This document shows positions 1-10,539 of a stretch of DNA of 64,000 nt, in pieces; the first letter of the stretch is position 1; each line of letters opens with the position of its first letter. Under the pieces are notes generated by a model that was not told the DNA's origin, did no database searches, and saw nothing but the letters and a program-made list of their open reading frames with translations. The position numbers were made by a program, and so were the translations under genes. Location: contig CM060105.1 of NCBI GenBank assembly GCA_030522415.1, positions 12,132,206 through 12,196,205 of the forward strand. The letters are read 5' to 3'. The DNA is from Channallabes apus (Eukaryota; Chordata; Actinopteri; Siluriformes; Clariidae).

Positions 1-1
1 A

Positions 2-998
2 GATTTTGGGAATCAGTTTTTCAGTGTCATTTCAACTACTGAACTGCAAGACATGGCCACTGTAAAAATTGTAAAAAAAGAACCTACAGTTGTCCTTGAC
101 TTACACGCACTAGAAGAATTGGGACCATCCTCTGTACTGAGTTCAGTGGACAGCACTGCAGATGACAGTGAAGCATACCCTGGTGCTACAGATGACTCTC
201 GATCGTCCAGCTCACGAGAAACTGTCCTCCTCCCTGCATCATGTCGCACTGATCCATGGCCAGTGCCATTTAAAATTCCACAGTTTTCACGTGACATTGA
301 GGTTATCCTTGAACAGGCAAACAAGGCATATCATGCCTCTGGAACATGCTTCCAAGATGCAAGTCTTAAATCTGCAATAATGCAAGACCTTGCCAAAGCC
401 ATATTCTCCTACACAGCCTACCCCTCAAGCCTGCAAATAGCCTCAGTGGCTGAAGCACTCATTGAGAAGTTTCCATGCCTTAAGAAGCCTGGTTCTTTTG
501 CAGGGATGTATGGGTGGCAGCAACGCCTCAAGTACAAGATGCACAATTTTCGTGCCAAGCTGAAGGCAGGAAAATATGCCTGGCCTGAAATAGAGGTAAA
601 TACATTAAAGAGAAAGTCATCTGCTGACAGAGCCCCAGCCAAAAATCTGAAGAGACCCAAAAAAGCAGAGGTCAATTATCTCCCTCCGCATCCTTTGGGG
701 GAAAATCAAGATACTTTAGAGAAGGAGAGGCTTGAGTTAGTAAATGAAATAAAAAAGAAAAACAATGGAAAGATTATAGGAGGAAAAATGTCCAAAACCT
801 TTTCAATGTGAAGAGAGGAGGTGGTGACTCTCTGCCCAGCTATCAGTGTCTTCAAAGAGAGGTGGCCGGCTTTATTCACTGAGGCTCAAGTAAGAATATA
901 TGTTTATACAGAGTCAGACAAAAAAATGTATACACACTTCAGGAAAGGAAAAACTGTCTAATGTATATTACTGTATATGAATATAGTAGTAATATTCA

Positions 999-1040
<42 letters not shown>

Positions 1041-1915
1041 GTTAATGCATTTAGTATTAAACTGTTTATACAAGTTTTAATTTCCCTGAAGGGTGTTAAA
1101 ATTTTTTTTGCCTGACTGTATTTATTCTTTTCCAGCAAGTACTATGGCTCTCAATATTTCAATAAGTAAATGGGTATTAATATTAATTCATAATAATATG
1201 ATAAATTTACGTTATTACCTTTTAGAATTTTGCCTCCTTGTTTAAAAGTTGTCATATTAGTTCATCCCTTTACTTAATAGATCAAAGAGGAGTTTCGTCG
1301 GATAACAACAATTTCCCTGCAAGAAAAATTCATGCTTAAGCTTGACCGGTACACACCCCGTCTTCTGCAGCTGATGCGTGCCAAGGGTGGTGCTGTTGGT
1401 ACCAGGATGCATCCTCTCCTTAACACTATAAATGAGGTATGTTTTTTAAAAGTGCAAACACTGATTTGTAGAAACAAGGATGGACATTAAAATGCATCTC
1501 CTTACAGTCTCAGAGTGTAGAGAAAAAAAGGGCTGCAGTGGTCTGCTGCCTCATTGAGTACCTAGGGGAGCCCAAAGAAGAGCTTTTTTGTATCACAGGT
1601 AAGTTACAAAAATATTGATTTTTACACAAGGTGTTTAAAAACTAATAATTTTAGGTGCTTGTGACCCATAACCCCATGGCTGAGGACGATCCAACAGATG
1701 TGTCTATTATGATAGAGGGCATCCAAGTGATCAGTGGGTGTGGATACAAAACCAAGGCATGCATGTTGTTGATGGGTTTGATCTATGCCCTCAACCTTGA
1801 GTATCCTAAGAAGCTCAAGAATACTTTCGAAGTATTTCAACAACTTTTTTTGGAGCTTGATGGAGGCAAGTGTCTAAAGAAGGTTCACAGCTTCAAAATT
1901 AAGCTCATGGAATAG
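2..1915 (+). pseudogene. SAMD3-like dispersed family gene copy, 4 exons, 5' end cut by window
   Basis: Exon A is open from base 2 through the ATG at 53 and runs to 889, where a gtaaga donor follows. It contains an in-frame TGA at 809-811; the frame continues afterwards with REEVVTLCPAISVFKERWPALF, so the stop interrupts rather than ends the protein. Exon B is 1281-1436 (IKEEFRRITTISLQ..., donor gtatgt). Exon C is 1508-1598 (acceptor ttacag, KKRAAVVCCLIEYLGEP...). Exon D is 1655-1915 (VSIMIEGIQVISGCGY... to LELDGGKCLKKV, stop TAG). As I draw them, C ends in phase 1 and D starts in phase 0, a second break. The protein resembles the uncharacterised 'sterile alpha motif domain-containing protein 3-like' family repeated in fish genomes. 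No SAM domain is visible in the part present. Family name is by resemblance; function unknown. The ATG at 53 is probably internal. Confidence 0.6.
999..1036. repeat. (ATT)n microsatellite
   Basis: About 12 uninterrupted ATT units lie in the intron between exons A and B of the SAMD3-like copy. Confidence 0.95.
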
Positions 1916-1918
1916 AGT

Positions 1919-2470
1919 GCTACCTTGCTTTATGTTGGGGACAGTTACCCAAGTTCAGTATTATTCTCTTATTCTGCAATTTTTTAATTCATTTTAAAAT
2001 TATTTTATGTATAAATAGACACATTTAGTTGAACAAATAGGCACACTAAGATTTGTTAATGAACAAGTAGACAAACTTGTTTTAATTTGAGCAATGTTAG
2101 TCTATCTATTTTCTTTATTTGCACTGTAACAGTTTTTGAATAAAAAAATGCACATTATAGATTTTTTGTGTTCAAGAACCTCAGCTGCATTTCAATATAC
2201 AGAAAAAAAGGTAGTTTTGTACCTCATTTCTTTATTTCATTATTTAATAAATATATATACATGATCTACTGTGTCCAGTGAACTTTTTAAATGAAGTTAA
2301 AATTTCCTGATTAAATTATGGGTAGTTAATCATATTGGTTAATCAATAACCTACAACTGAGTTAATGTTACTTAATTTTAATAAATAATTCATGATGTGA
2401 TGCAATGAGTAGACTTTACCTAATTTCAATTTGCATGTTATAGCTAATTTATTTAAGTACTTTTAACGAA
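1919..2470. other. AT-rich spacer without recognised gene
   Basis: Only AT-rich sequence with short ORFs is seen between the SAMD3-like copy and the Harbinger-type remnant. I could not find the left terminal inverted repeat of the Harbinger element here. Confidence 0.6.
2139..2144 (+). terminator. Possible polyadenylation signal AATAAA
   Basis: An AATAAA hexamer lies about 225 bases after the last stop of the SAMD3-like copy, in AT-rich sequence. Hexamers are common in such sequence, so this is only positional support. Confidence 0.3.
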
Positions 2471-2474
2471 AAAT

Positions 2475-2814
2475 ATGGGGCGGAATGTACCCAAACACAC
2501 TGTGTGGAAATTGTTACCGCACATTTTTTGGGTAGATTCTATAGGTAGTTTTTTACAGTGTACAAGCATGTCCAGGAGGCAGAGATCCTCACAACCCTCA
2601 CAATTTTTTGAGGCATATGAAGTGCATGCAGAACGAAGAACAGCTGTGCTTGAGTCTCTTGTAAGGCCGGACCTGGAGAGATGGCGTCAACTGAAAGAGG
2701 CGCAGACGATCTTTTGAAAAAAAGATGTTGACCAGTTTGGGAACTGTTGTGGAGGAGCTAAAGAAAATCGGAAGACAACAAGAGCAAATTATACAGTTAC
2801 TAAGACCTTCTTGA
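2475..2814 (+). pseudogene. Harbinger Myb-like accessory protein, C-terminal remnant
   Basis: The frame from 2475 reads WVDSIGSFLQC... then SQFFEAYEVHAERRTAVLES and stops at 2717. A shifted frame from about 2725 to 2814 (MLTSLGTVVEELKKIGRQQE...) continues with a glutamine- and leucine-rich tail typical of a C-terminal oligomerisation helix. PIF/Harbinger elements encode a nuclease plus a Myb/SANT-like DNA-binding partner that carries the nuclease to the nucleus and the element ends. The SANT part is absent, so only the C-terminal third survives, with one frameshift. It converges on the nuclease gene at 3762, as expected for the two genes of one element. Assignment rests on context and resemblance. 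Confidence 0.5.
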
Positions 2815-3139
2815 AAACATGGCAAATAAAGCTTATTCTGTTTCAAGCAAATGTCTATGTACTTTTATTGTCATCTTTCCAATGTTATAAATTGCCTCTT
2901 ATTTTCAGTTACAATTTCAAAATGCACTTTGAGGTGACACTTCAGAGCTCTTGCCATGCATTTGTTGCACTTTCATACAATTTTACTAGTAAGTCTTACA
3001 GACTAAATGATATTAACTGTCTACAATTTTTAACTTTCACTGAAATGATTGCATGTTGGTACTGCAACATGGAATTTAGGGTTTTTCTAAGCTACAGAAG
3101 TGAAAATCTGTTTCAAAAGAAAGGTCATTGAAAAACTAA

Positions 3140-3310
3140 ATATCTCACCCCCAATAGTACAGAAAAGAAATACGATGGAAGTCTGTGGAGGATAACATTG
3201 TTCCAAACATCTTTGTAATTATCTGAAAGCTATTTACACATTTAGCACATTCTGAGGGTGGGTAAATGATGACAAATTTTGTTAAGTGAACCATCACCTT
3301 CACCCAACTA
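3140..3310. repeat. Degenerate dispersed fish repeat
   Basis: The stretch carries the motif 'gagggtgggtaaatgatgac' followed by 'gtgaaccatcac', resembling the end of an inverted-repeat element very common in cyprinids and relatives. A better copy is at 41205-41435. Confidence 0.4.
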
Positions 3311-3761
3311 TTACAGAAATGCTACAGGTGTCAACACTTCTATATACAGTATATTGTGTCATGTAAGCATCGACCCAACAGGTGGCAAGTGAATTTTAGA
3401 TTAGGAAATGAGGTTATGCCACATGGAATTTTGTATTAAGTGTTTAGTATTGACCTTTCTGCATTGTTTTCAACACTAATTAGTATTTTCACCCAATTAA
3501 TCTCAACTCCTTAATAAACTTCTATATAATAGTTCTCAATGATCACATATCCATATGACATGCTGAGTCCATGTTTTTTAAATCACACCACCACCGTGGA
3601 ATTCACCCAAGAAATTCAGAAAGACTTGAGATACATTCAATTCTTATTTAATAAACAAAAAATATTTTTTGGAGAAAAAAGGATACACAATGAAGCAGTA
3701 AACAAATTAAATGCCCTTACTTCAAAAATGTAGATACAAAGTTTTGGTCCAGATGTTTAGT

Positions 3762-4503
3762 CTAGATGTTGTTGCAAATCTGGTCTCTGTTATGGCATGC
3801 ATCAAGGTTGTGGGATTGTGGGAGGTGTGGCTCATCATGAAAATGATCATCTACTTCAACATATTGGTCACAGGGCTTTAAACAAACATTATGCAGAATG
3901 CAGCATGCAGAGGCAGCAGAACTGATATTTGAAATGCTCTGCATGTGTAGGCACTGGAGCCTCCTGAACTTAGACTTCAAAATGCCAAATGCATGTTCAA
4001 TGACTACACGGGCAGCATTTAGCTTTATGTTAAAGCGTCTTTGCCCAGCAGTCAAGTGTCCATTGTCTCTGTAAGACCTCAGAAGTTGAGGGAACAGAGG
4101 ATAAGCAGAGTCTCCAGTTATATGCATTCCCTGTGGAACAAGGGAATGAGGATCTTCTTCAAGAACTCGTCCAACCTCTGTTAGACAAAATGCTCTGGCG
4201 TCATGCCAACTCCCAGGGTGACCCACACTGATGTGACAGAAGCGGCGCTCACTGTCACAAAATCCAGTTAAAATTACAGAATAGAATTGCTTCTGCAAAC
4301 TTTGACATTTGCAGCCTTTGGCCTCTGGACCAGGAGATGTGATGGGCCATGTATGTATTAACATAACAACAAAACTCATGGAGATGTTTAGCAAGAGTAG
4401 ATTTTGAGATGTTGAATCTGTCTGCTACCCCACGGTATGACTCCTGATTGGCCAATGTCCAAAGGCAGAAAAGAACACTTTGTATGACTGGCAGTTTGCT
4501 TTG
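3762..4503 (-). pseudogene. HARBI1-like (PIF/Harbinger) nuclease, 3' exons
   Basis: The upstream minus-strand part (4503 downward, after a tttacag acceptor) reads SVLFCLWTLANQESYRGVAD... then HHISWSRGQRLQMSK, the helix-turn-helix region of DDE_Tnp_4 nucleases. The next frame (to stop 3762) reads KQFYSVILTGFCDSERRFCH, then PGSWHDARAF with the second catalytic Asp, GDSAYPL, and VVIEHAFGILKSKFRRLQ with the catalytic Glu. Between QMSK and KQFY about 35-45 residues normal for the family are missing, including the AIDG motif with the first catalytic Asp, and the frame shifts. The enzyme is therefore dead. The gene continues upstream at 9967-10066 and 10430-10530, beyond an LTR retrotransposon lying in an intron. 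Confidence 0.8.
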
Positions 4504-4566
4504 CTGTAAATTCATATAAACAGCACCAAGATTATGTATAGGTAGACATCATATATAGTTAGAACA

Positions 4567-4571
4567 TAAGG
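4567..4571. repeat. Target-site duplication TAAGG, left copy
   Basis: TAAGG directly precedes the 5' LTR and recurs at 9905-9909 directly after the 3' LTR. A 5 bp duplication is normal for Ty3/gypsy integration. Confidence 0.95.
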
Positions 4572-5071
4572 TGTAACATCAGAACCACCACGGCCTCAGG
4601 GAAGAAGATCCGGCTCTCCGGACTACTGAGCCGACACTCTGTCTCCCCCTAGTGTGTCTGTCTGTAAGTCAAATCACAATCACCATATAAGTAATTTCAC
4701 CTGTGTATTCCTAGTGTGTGTTCCTATATTAACCAGCCGACCCCATAGACACTTGTTCGTTCACAGTTGTGCACCAACCCGTGTATGTGCTCATGCATGT
4801 TCTTTCTAAGTGTTTTGTGGTTTCACGTCCGCCTTGTTCTTTTGAACCCAGGATTGAACTGATTCACAGCTTGGACTCCGTGGCCCGTGGACAGCGGACC
4901 CTTTTTCTTTTCGTCATTTTGTGTTCGGAGATCCAGCCGTGGTTTTTCTGTTGTATTCTTTTCATGAGGACTGTGTTCCGAGAAGGCGAGGGACACTAAA
5001 GTCAATAAAAGACACTGTGTGTTATTGCAAGCCTGCGTCTGCGTCTCAATCTCAGTAAGCAAGACATGACA
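4572..5071 (+). repeat. 5' LTR of chromovirus 1 (500 bp)
   Basis: It begins TGTAACATC and ends CATGACA. A TATATTAA box is at 4725-4732 and an AATAAA at 5004-5009, defining approximate U3/R/U5. The 3' LTR has TATTTTAA at the equivalent box and an extra 8 bp near 9724. Confidence 0.95.
4725..4732 (+). promoter_or_regulatory. TATA box of chromovirus 1 LTR promoter
   Basis: TATATTAA lies 22-30 bases upstream of GTTCGTTCA (4755-4763), the stretch complementary to the primer site. That spacing fits transcription starting at or near 4755. Confidence 0.6.
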
Positions 5072-5302
5072 GATGAACGAACCACCTCAGACGCAGCAGG
5101 CATTCCGTGGTCGGGCGATCGACACCTGCGACGTTGTATTGAGAAACAACAAAAGGAGATTGAAGGTCTGGCACGAGCCGTGAGCGACATGGCGCACTGC
5201 GTCCGACACCTCGCCTTCCCTGACCCCTCTACCTCGGGGGCGACGAGACGGACCATGCCATCCCCACCACGCGCTGCCCCCCCCCGAGAGGTACTCCGGT
5301 GA
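5066..5302 (+). pseudogene. Gag N-terminal fragment, chromovirus 1
   Basis: A 78-residue frame starts at the ATG that overlaps the last LTR bases. Its coiled stretch (RRCIEKQQKEIEGLARAVSD) is typical of the start of these Gag proteins. It leaves frame at a nine-cytosine run (5277-5285). Capsid sequence (SGDPEGCKQFLLACELYL) continues directly in the frame used by the long gag-pol ORF, so it is the first part of the same polyprotein separated by a homopolymer-length change or a slippage site. Confidence 0.7.
5074..5082 (+). promoter_or_regulatory. Self-priming primer-binding site, chromovirus 1
   Basis: TGAACGAAC begins two bases inside the LTR end and is the exact reverse complement of GTTCGTTCA at 4755-4763, near the predicted 5' end of the element's RNA. 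No ordinary tRNA-type site starting TGG is present here. Tf1 and sushi-type elements prime reverse transcription with the folded 5' end of their own RNA. Confidence 0.65.
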
Positions 5303-5363
5303 TCCAGAGGGCTGTAAACAGTTCCTGCTGGCCTGTGAGCTGTACCTGGCGGACTTTCCCGAG

Positions 5364-8300
5364 ATGACAGAGATACAGCGCATAAGATTTGTCATTCAAC
5401 AGCTCACAGGTCCAGCAATGGAGTGGGCGGCGGCCATATGGAGCGAGGGCGGGGAGCTCACGGTCCAGTATCCGCGGTTCGTGGAGGCATTAACAGCAGT
5501 GTTCGACCACCCAGATCACGGACGCTCCGGAGAACAGCGCCTCCTGAGGCTCCGGCAAGGGGCTATGCCTGTGGCGGAATACGCCATTAAATTTCGCGTC
5601 ATGGCCGCGGAGAGCGGTTGGTGCGAGAAGAGTCTGCTCGCCAGGTTCCGCGACGGACTCCAGCCTGAGATCCAACTGGAGTTGGCCTGCCGGGACGCCC
5701 AGTTATCGCTGGATGAGACCATCATATTGGCCATCTCCCTCGATCAGCACCTCCGCAGCCAACGCCCACGCACCGCGACCAGGGTAGCCCCCCCGCGTCC
5801 TTATGACACACGCCGCAAGCCTCCACAGGACCTGGGAGCACCAGGGCGCTCTGAACCCATGGACGTAAACTCATCCCGCCTCTCAGGAGCAGAAAGAAGA
5901 CGAAGAGTCACAGCGGGGCTGTGTCTGTACTGTGCCGGGGATAATCACTTGATCAAAGACTGCCCATTGTTAAAAGTAACCCCACACACACCACCCCGCA
6001 CACATCACCCCTTTTGTGTATCTGCTCAAATGTCCTATATTAACACTGTTTTGTCTGTCTTCCCTCTAATAGATTCAGGGGCGGCTGGCAATTTTATTTC
6101 TTCTGCGTTGGTTTCCTCTCTGCGAGTTCCTGTGTCGAAGCTTCCACAACCGATAACAGTGAAAGCTCTAGATGGCCGTGAATTAGATCAATCGCCTATT
6201 AAGTCTATCACTGCGCCCCTGCGATTAACCTTCCCTGACCACACGGAGGAGCTAAAATTCTTCGTGCTACCTCAGTCTGGTCATTCCGTCGTACTAGGTC
6301 TCCCATGGCTGTGCACACACAACCCTAATTTCGATTGGAATCAATCAAGCATCCTATCATGGTCCCCTAGATGCGCCAAATCATGCAAACCGCCCATGTT
6401 GGCGGTCCAAACCACTACTATCGAAAGTCCGAAAGCCCAACAAAAAGTTGACGTGCCATCAGAGTACGCGAGTTTTAAACAAGTATTTAGTGTTAGGGCA
6501 GCAGCGCGACTTCCCCCTCATCGCCCGTGGGACTGCGCGATCGAGCTGTTGCCGGGGAAAGCACCTCCTTGCTCGCGTGTTTATCCATTGTCCGTGGCGG
6601 AGACCAGGGCGATGGAGGAATACGTGAGCGAGGCACTCCAGCAGGGGCTCATCAGCAGGTCCACGTCGCCAGCCTCGGCGGGTTTTTTTTTCATAGAGAA
6701 AAGAGGGGGGGGCTTAAGGCCCTGTATTGATTATAGGGGGCTCAATGCAGTCACAATAAAGTATAAGCACCCACTGCCCCTGGTCCCGGCCGCAATCGAT
6801 CAGCTTCAGGGCGCCTCCATGTTCACCAAACTCGACCTCCGTAGCGCATATAACCTCGTTCATGTGCGTAAGGGCGACGAATGGAAGACTGCGTTTAGCA
6901 CGACATCTGGCCATTACCAGTATAATGTGATGGCATATGGACTGGTAAACGCACCTGCGGTGTTTCAGGGGTTCATGAATGACGTGTTCCGGGATATGTA
7001 TAACCGTTTCGTTATAATTTACCTAGATGACATCTTGGTTTATTCACGGTCATATTCGGAGCACGTCAGTCATGTGACCGCCGTCCTTCGGCGCCTAAGC
7101 GAACACGGGCTCTATGTGAAGGCAGAGAAATGCGCATTTCATCAGCGGGAGGTGGCATTCCTCGGCTATCGCATAGGGCCACGGGGGGTCGAGATGGAGA
7201 AGTCCAAAGTCGCGGCGGTGCAACAATGGCCGGAACCCACGACAGTGAAGGAGCTACAAAGATTCTTGGGGTTTGCTAACTTTTATAGGCGGTTCATTCG
7301 GGGCTTCAGCACGGTAGCAGCACCGCTCACCTCACTACTGATAGGAAAGCCGAAACGCCTCCGCGAGTTCCCAGGTGAAGCGCGTGAAGCGTTTACGCGT
7401 CTCAAAACGGCATTTACATCAGCACCTATCTTAAAATTACCGAACCCTGACAAGCCCTTCGTAGTAGAGGTCGATGCGTCCGAGGTAGGGTTAGGAGCAG
7501 TGCTGTCACAACGCCAAGGCCACCCCGAGAAACTTTACCCCTGCGCTTTTTTTTCGAGGAAATTAACACCTGCCGAGAGAAATTACGATATCGGTAACAG
7601 AGAACTGCTAGCAGTAAAAGCGGCGTTAGAGGAATGGCGGCACTGGTTGGAGGGGGCAAAATACTCATTTACGGTACTCACGGATCATCGGAATCTTGAG
7701 TACCTCCAACAGGCGAAGAGACTGAACCCACGTCAAGCCCGCTGGGCGCTCTTTTTCACGCGTTTCAAATTCATGATTACATATCGCCCCAGCTCGAAGA
7801 ACATTAAAGCGGACGCGCTATCACGCTACTACCCGTCGCCGGAACCAATAACAAATCCGGAACCAATTTTGCCATCGTCACTCGTAGTGGCCCCGGTTAT
7901 GTGGGATATCGAGGCGGAGATAGCTCAGTGGGCACGGTCCAACCCCGTGCCTAGGAGCTGCCCTCCGAACCGAACCTATGTTCCGGAGTCGCTTCGAGAG
8001 CGAGTGACGATCGAAGCTCATACGAGCCTAGCATCGGGACACCCCGGCGTTGCACGCACCTACCACCTGTTGGAACCAAAGTTCTGGTGGCCAAAAATTC
8101 GAGAAACCGTGAAAAAGATTGTTCTGTCTTGTGCCACATGTGCGACCACGAAAAGCCCACGTAATTTACCCGTTGGAAAATTAATGCCCCTCCCGGTGCC
8201 GAACAGACCGTGGTCCCATATCGCAGTGGACTTTGTCACGGATCTGCCGGTTTCGAACGGGTACACCACGATTCTCGTGTTAATAGATAGATTCTCTAAG

Positions 8301-9221
8301 GGATGCAAGTTTATCCCATTTTGCTCTCTCCCATCAGCCCTCCAGGTAGCAGAAACCCTATTCACTTCGGTGTTCCGCCACTACGGCATCCCCGAAGATA
8401 TTATTTCCGATCGTGGGCCCCAATTTATCGCCAGGGTCTGGAAAGCGTTCTTCCAGAAGTTGGGGACTACAGTTAGCCTAACGTCGGGCTATCACCCCGA
8501 GTCGAATGGACAGGCAGAGCGGACTGTTCAGGAACTTGGGAGGTATCTTCGAGCATATTGTAGTGGTCGGCAACATGAATGGGCTGATTGTCTTATCTGG
8601 GCAGAATATGCACAAAACTCCCTCCGCCACTCCTCTACCGGCCTCACGCCATTTCAATGCATATTAGGTTATCAACCTCCGCTATGTCCATGGGATACCA
8701 CGCCCACCGACGTACCAGTAGTGGATGAATGGTTTAAGAAGGCGGAGAGTGTGTGGGAAGACGCACACACACAAATTTCCAGAGCAGTGCAGCGGTTCTC
8801 TAAATATGCCGATAGGCGGCGACGGGAAAGCGCTCCGCTCCAGGTAGGCGACCGGGTGTGGCTCTCGACACGGGACCTCCACCTCAACCTCCCCTGCAAG
8901 AAACTCTCCCCTAGGTTCATCGGGCCGTTTCCCATAACGGCACAAGTAAATCCAGTAGCGTTTAAACTGTCCCTCCCTGCACATTTCCGTATTAACCCTG
9001 TGTTTCACATCTCTCTCCTTAAGCCAGTGGTCCGGGGGCCGTTGGACGAAGGAACAGCAGAACCCTCACTCCCTGGGGCAGTGGACATGGGGGCGCCCCA
9101 GCATTCCGAGTCAAAGAACTCTTGGACTCTCGGAGAAGGGCGGGGGCGCTGCAGTACTTGGTCGACTGGGAGGGGTACGGGCCGGAGGAGCGGAGTTGGG
9201 TTCCGGCTCGGAGCATACTGA
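5364..9221 (+). CDS. Gag-Pol polyprotein of chromovirus 1 (lacks in-frame Gag N-terminus and chromodomain)
   Basis: 1285 residues, one frame, open upstream of this ATG to the nine-C run. Domains in order: capsid (1-150); CCHC zinc knuckle [14 protein letters not shown] near 187; aspartic protease [10 protein letters not shown] near 235; reverse transcriptase with YLDDIL near 553; RNase H starting VEVDASE near 700; integrase HHCC zinc domain (GHPGVART... CATC, 892-925); integrase core with AVDFVTD, SDRGPQF and ESNGQAER supplying the D, D, E residues (955-1047); GPY/F-like segment SPRFIGPF near 1182. The last about 40 residues are out of frame with the chromodomain, which continues at 9122. It copies the element's RNA into DNA and inserts it. 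Catalytic motifs look intact, but the two frame breaks may impair the element. Confidence 0.9.
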   Translation: MTEIQRIRFVIQQLTGPAMEWAAAIWSEGGELTVQYPRFVEALTAVFDHPDHGRSGEQRLLRLRQGAMPVAEYAIKFRVMAAESGWCEKSLLARFRDGLQPEIQLELACRDAQLSLDETIILAISLDQHLRSQRPRTATRVAPPRPYDTRRKPPQDLGAPGRSEPMDVNSSRLSGAERRRRVTAGLCLYCAGDNHLIKDCPLLKVTPHTPPRTHHPFCVSAQMSYINTVLSVFPLIDSGAAGNFISSALVSSLRVPVSKLPQPITVKALDGRELDQSPIKSITAPLRLTFPDHTEELKFFVLPQSGHSVVLGLPWLCTHNPNFDWNQSSILSWSPRCAKSCKPPMLAVQTTTIESPKAQQKVDVPSEYASFKQVFSVRAAARLPPHRPWDCAIELLPGKAPPCSRVYPLSVAETRAMEEYVSEALQQGLISRSTSPASAGFFFIEKRGGGLRPCIDYRGLNAVTIKYKHPLPLVPAAIDQLQGASMFTKLDLRSAYNLVHVRKGDEWKTAFSTTSGHYQYNVMAYGLVNAPAVFQGFMNDVFRDMYNRFVIIYLDDILVYSRSYSEHVSHVTAVLRRLSEHGLYVKAEKCAFHQREVAFLGYRIGPRGVEMEKSKVAAVQQWPEPTTVKELQRFLGFANFYRRFIRGFSTVAAPLTSLLIGKPKRLREFPGEAREAFTRLKTAFTSAPILKLPNPDKPFVVEVDASEVGLGAVLSQRQGHPEKLYPCAFFSRKLTPAERNYDIGNRELLAVKAALEEWRHWLEGAKYSFTVLTDHRNLEYLQQAKRLNPRQARWALFFTRFKFMITYRPSSKNIKADALSRYYPSPEPITNPEPILPSSLVVAPVMWDIEAEIAQWARSNPVPRSCPPNRTYVPESLRERVTIEAHTSLASGHPGVARTYHLLEPKFWWPKIRETVKKIVLSCATCATTKSPRNLPVGKLMPLPVPNRPWSHIAVDFVTDLPVSNGYTTILVLIDRFSKGCKFIPFCSLPSALQVAETLFTSVFRHYGIPEDIISDRGPQFIARVWKAFFQKLGTTVSLTSGYHPESNGQAERTVQELGRYLRAYCSGRQHEWADCLIWAEYAQNSLRHSSTGLTPFQCILGYQPPLCPWDTTPTDVPVVDEWFKKAESVWEDAHTQISRAVQRFSKYADRRRRESAPLQVGDRVWLSTRDLHLNLPCKKLSPRFIGPFPITAQVNPVAFKLSLPAHFRINPVFHISLLKPVVRGPLDEGTAEPSLPGAVDMGAPQHSESKNSWTLGEGRGRCSTWSTGRGTGRRSGVGFRLGAY

Positions 9222-9454
9222 GCCAAGAGCTAGTCACGGATTTCCACAGGGCAAGACCGGATCGCCCGGCTCCGCGACCGCCGGGTCGCCCCCCCCGTCG
9301 GCAGGTGCGGCATATAGGTGAGCTCAGGGGGCCCCCGAGAATGCGAGGGGGGCGCCGTCGCCTCCCTCAGGAGGTCGGTGCTGGGGAGGGGGGTACTGTA
9401 ACATCAGAACCACCACGGCCTCAGGGAAGAAGATCCGGCTCTCCGGACTACTGA
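9122..9454 (+). pseudogene. Integrase chromodomain, shifted frame, chromovirus 1
   Basis: [20 protein letters not shown] followed by [15 protein letters not shown] is the chromodomain that ends chromoviral integrases and binds modified histone tails to guide insertion. It is one frame away from the main polyprotein; the break lies among the G5 and C4 runs at about 9085-9100. A proline/arginine-rich tail runs into the 3' LTR and stops at 9454. Confidence 0.8.
9383..9396 (+). promoter_or_regulatory. Polypurine tract, chromovirus 1
   Basis: A G-rich run (ggggaggggggtac) abuts the 3' LTR and is the expected primer for plus-strand DNA synthesis. Confidence 0.8.
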
Positions 9455-9904
9455 GCCGACACTCTGTCTCCCCCTAGTGTGTCTGTCTGTAAGTCAAATC
9501 ACAATCACCATATAAGTAATTTCACCTGTGTATTCCTAGTGTGTGTTCCTATTTTAACCAGCCGACCCCATAGACACTTGTTCGTTCACAGTTGTGCACC
9601 AACCCGTGTATGTGCTCATGCATGTTCTTTCTAAGTGTTTTGTGGTTTCACGTCCGCCTTGTTCTTTTGAACCCAGGATTGAACTGATTCACAGCTTGGA
9701 CTCCGTGGCCCGTGGACAGCGGACACGAGGACCCTTTTTCTTTTCGTCATTTTGTGTTCGGAGATCCAGCCGTGGTTTTTCTGTTGTATTCTTTTCATGA
9801 GGACTGTGTTCCGAGAAGGCGAGGGACACTAAAGTCAATAAAAGACACTGTGTGTTATTGCAAGCCTGCGTCTGCGTCTCAATCTCAGTAAGCAAGACAT
9901 GACA
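9397..9904 (+). repeat. 3' LTR of chromovirus 1 (508 bp)
   Basis: It is identical to the 5' LTR by reading except one substitution in the TATA box and an 8 bp insertion after 'ggacagcgg'. TAAGG follows at 9905-9909. Confidence 0.95.
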
Positions 9905-9966
9905 TAAGGGTTCAGGAGAATATACCAAATTGTAGTTAAATTATGTTGACTTTATGTAGTTCGCAC

Positions 9967-10066
9967 CTCCACTTGTTCTTTGGAAAGCCTGAAATGACTG
10001 CGAAATTCTGAGGGACTGTATAGGGGGACGACCTCCTCCACAAATTGTAGTACTTTTGGAAATAAT
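9967..10066 (-). pseudogene. HARBI1-like nuclease, exon 2
   Basis: After a ttgtatag acceptor the minus strand reads LFPKVLQFVEEVVPLYSPSE then FRSHFRLSKEQVE, the N-terminal region of Harbinger nucleases. A gtgcga donor is possible at 9966. The incoming phase (one base completing an Arg codon) matches exon 1 at 10430-10530. The next exon is across the LTR element at 4503. Confidence 0.7.
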
Positions 10067-10429
10067 CTATACAATAAAAACATGTACTTATTATTATTGT
10101 ACTTATTATATACACATGTATTGTAATTCAAAAGTATTGTCATTCAGTGTTTTTTGTAGAACTGGGATAGATTCCAACAATTAAGGTTTACACGACTGTT
10201 GAACATGAAATATAAAAACTTATTTGTATTTTACAATAAACACAAAACAAGTAGCTTACTCTCCAACAGCAATTACAGCTAATTATTTATTGTTTACAGA
10301 AGCCAAACATAACACCAGTAAACAAAACATCATTTGATTAAGTAGAAGCTTGATTTGTAAAACAGTATTTGTTCAGTTACTTTAAAATGAAATTATTTAC
10401 ACATGCACATATATTGTTTATAAACTTAT

Positions 10430-10530
10430 CGTCGTTGTTCATTCTGCTGCATTTCTTCCAACAAAAAAGGTATTTCTACAGCTTCCAGTTCATCTGCAAT
10501 AAAGTAGGCAAACGCCACATGATCTGCCAT
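10430..10530 (-). pseudogene. HARBI1-like nuclease, exon 1 with damaged splice donor
   Basis: From the ATG at 10530 the minus strand reads MADHVAFAYFIADELEAVEI then PFLLEEMQQNEQR, ending CG, which joins in phase to exon 2. The donor should be GTAAGT but reads ATAAGT (10429-10424), so the junction is lost and translation would hit TAA immediately. Confidence 0.65.
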
Positions 10531-10539
10531 GTTTGAGGA

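Larger units (their letters stand above)
4572..9904 (+). mobile_element. Tf1/sushi-type chromovirus (Ty3/gypsy LTR retrotransposon), full length
   Basis: It is 5.33 kb, bounded by TG...CA LTRs of 500 and 508 bp and a TAAGG duplication. The LTRs differ by one 8 bp insertion and one substitution, so it is young. Order: 5' LTR, self-priming-type primer site (5074-5082), gag, protease, RT, RNase H, integrase with GPY/F module, chromodomain, purine tract (9383-9396), 3' LTR. A C-terminal integrase chromodomain with gag-pol in one frame places it in the chromovirus Tf1/sushi group. Two one-base-type frame breaks (about 5277-5285 and 9085-9100) separate gag N-terminus and chromodomain from the rest. 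It sits in an intron of the minus-strand Harbinger nuclease gene. Confidence 0.95.
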
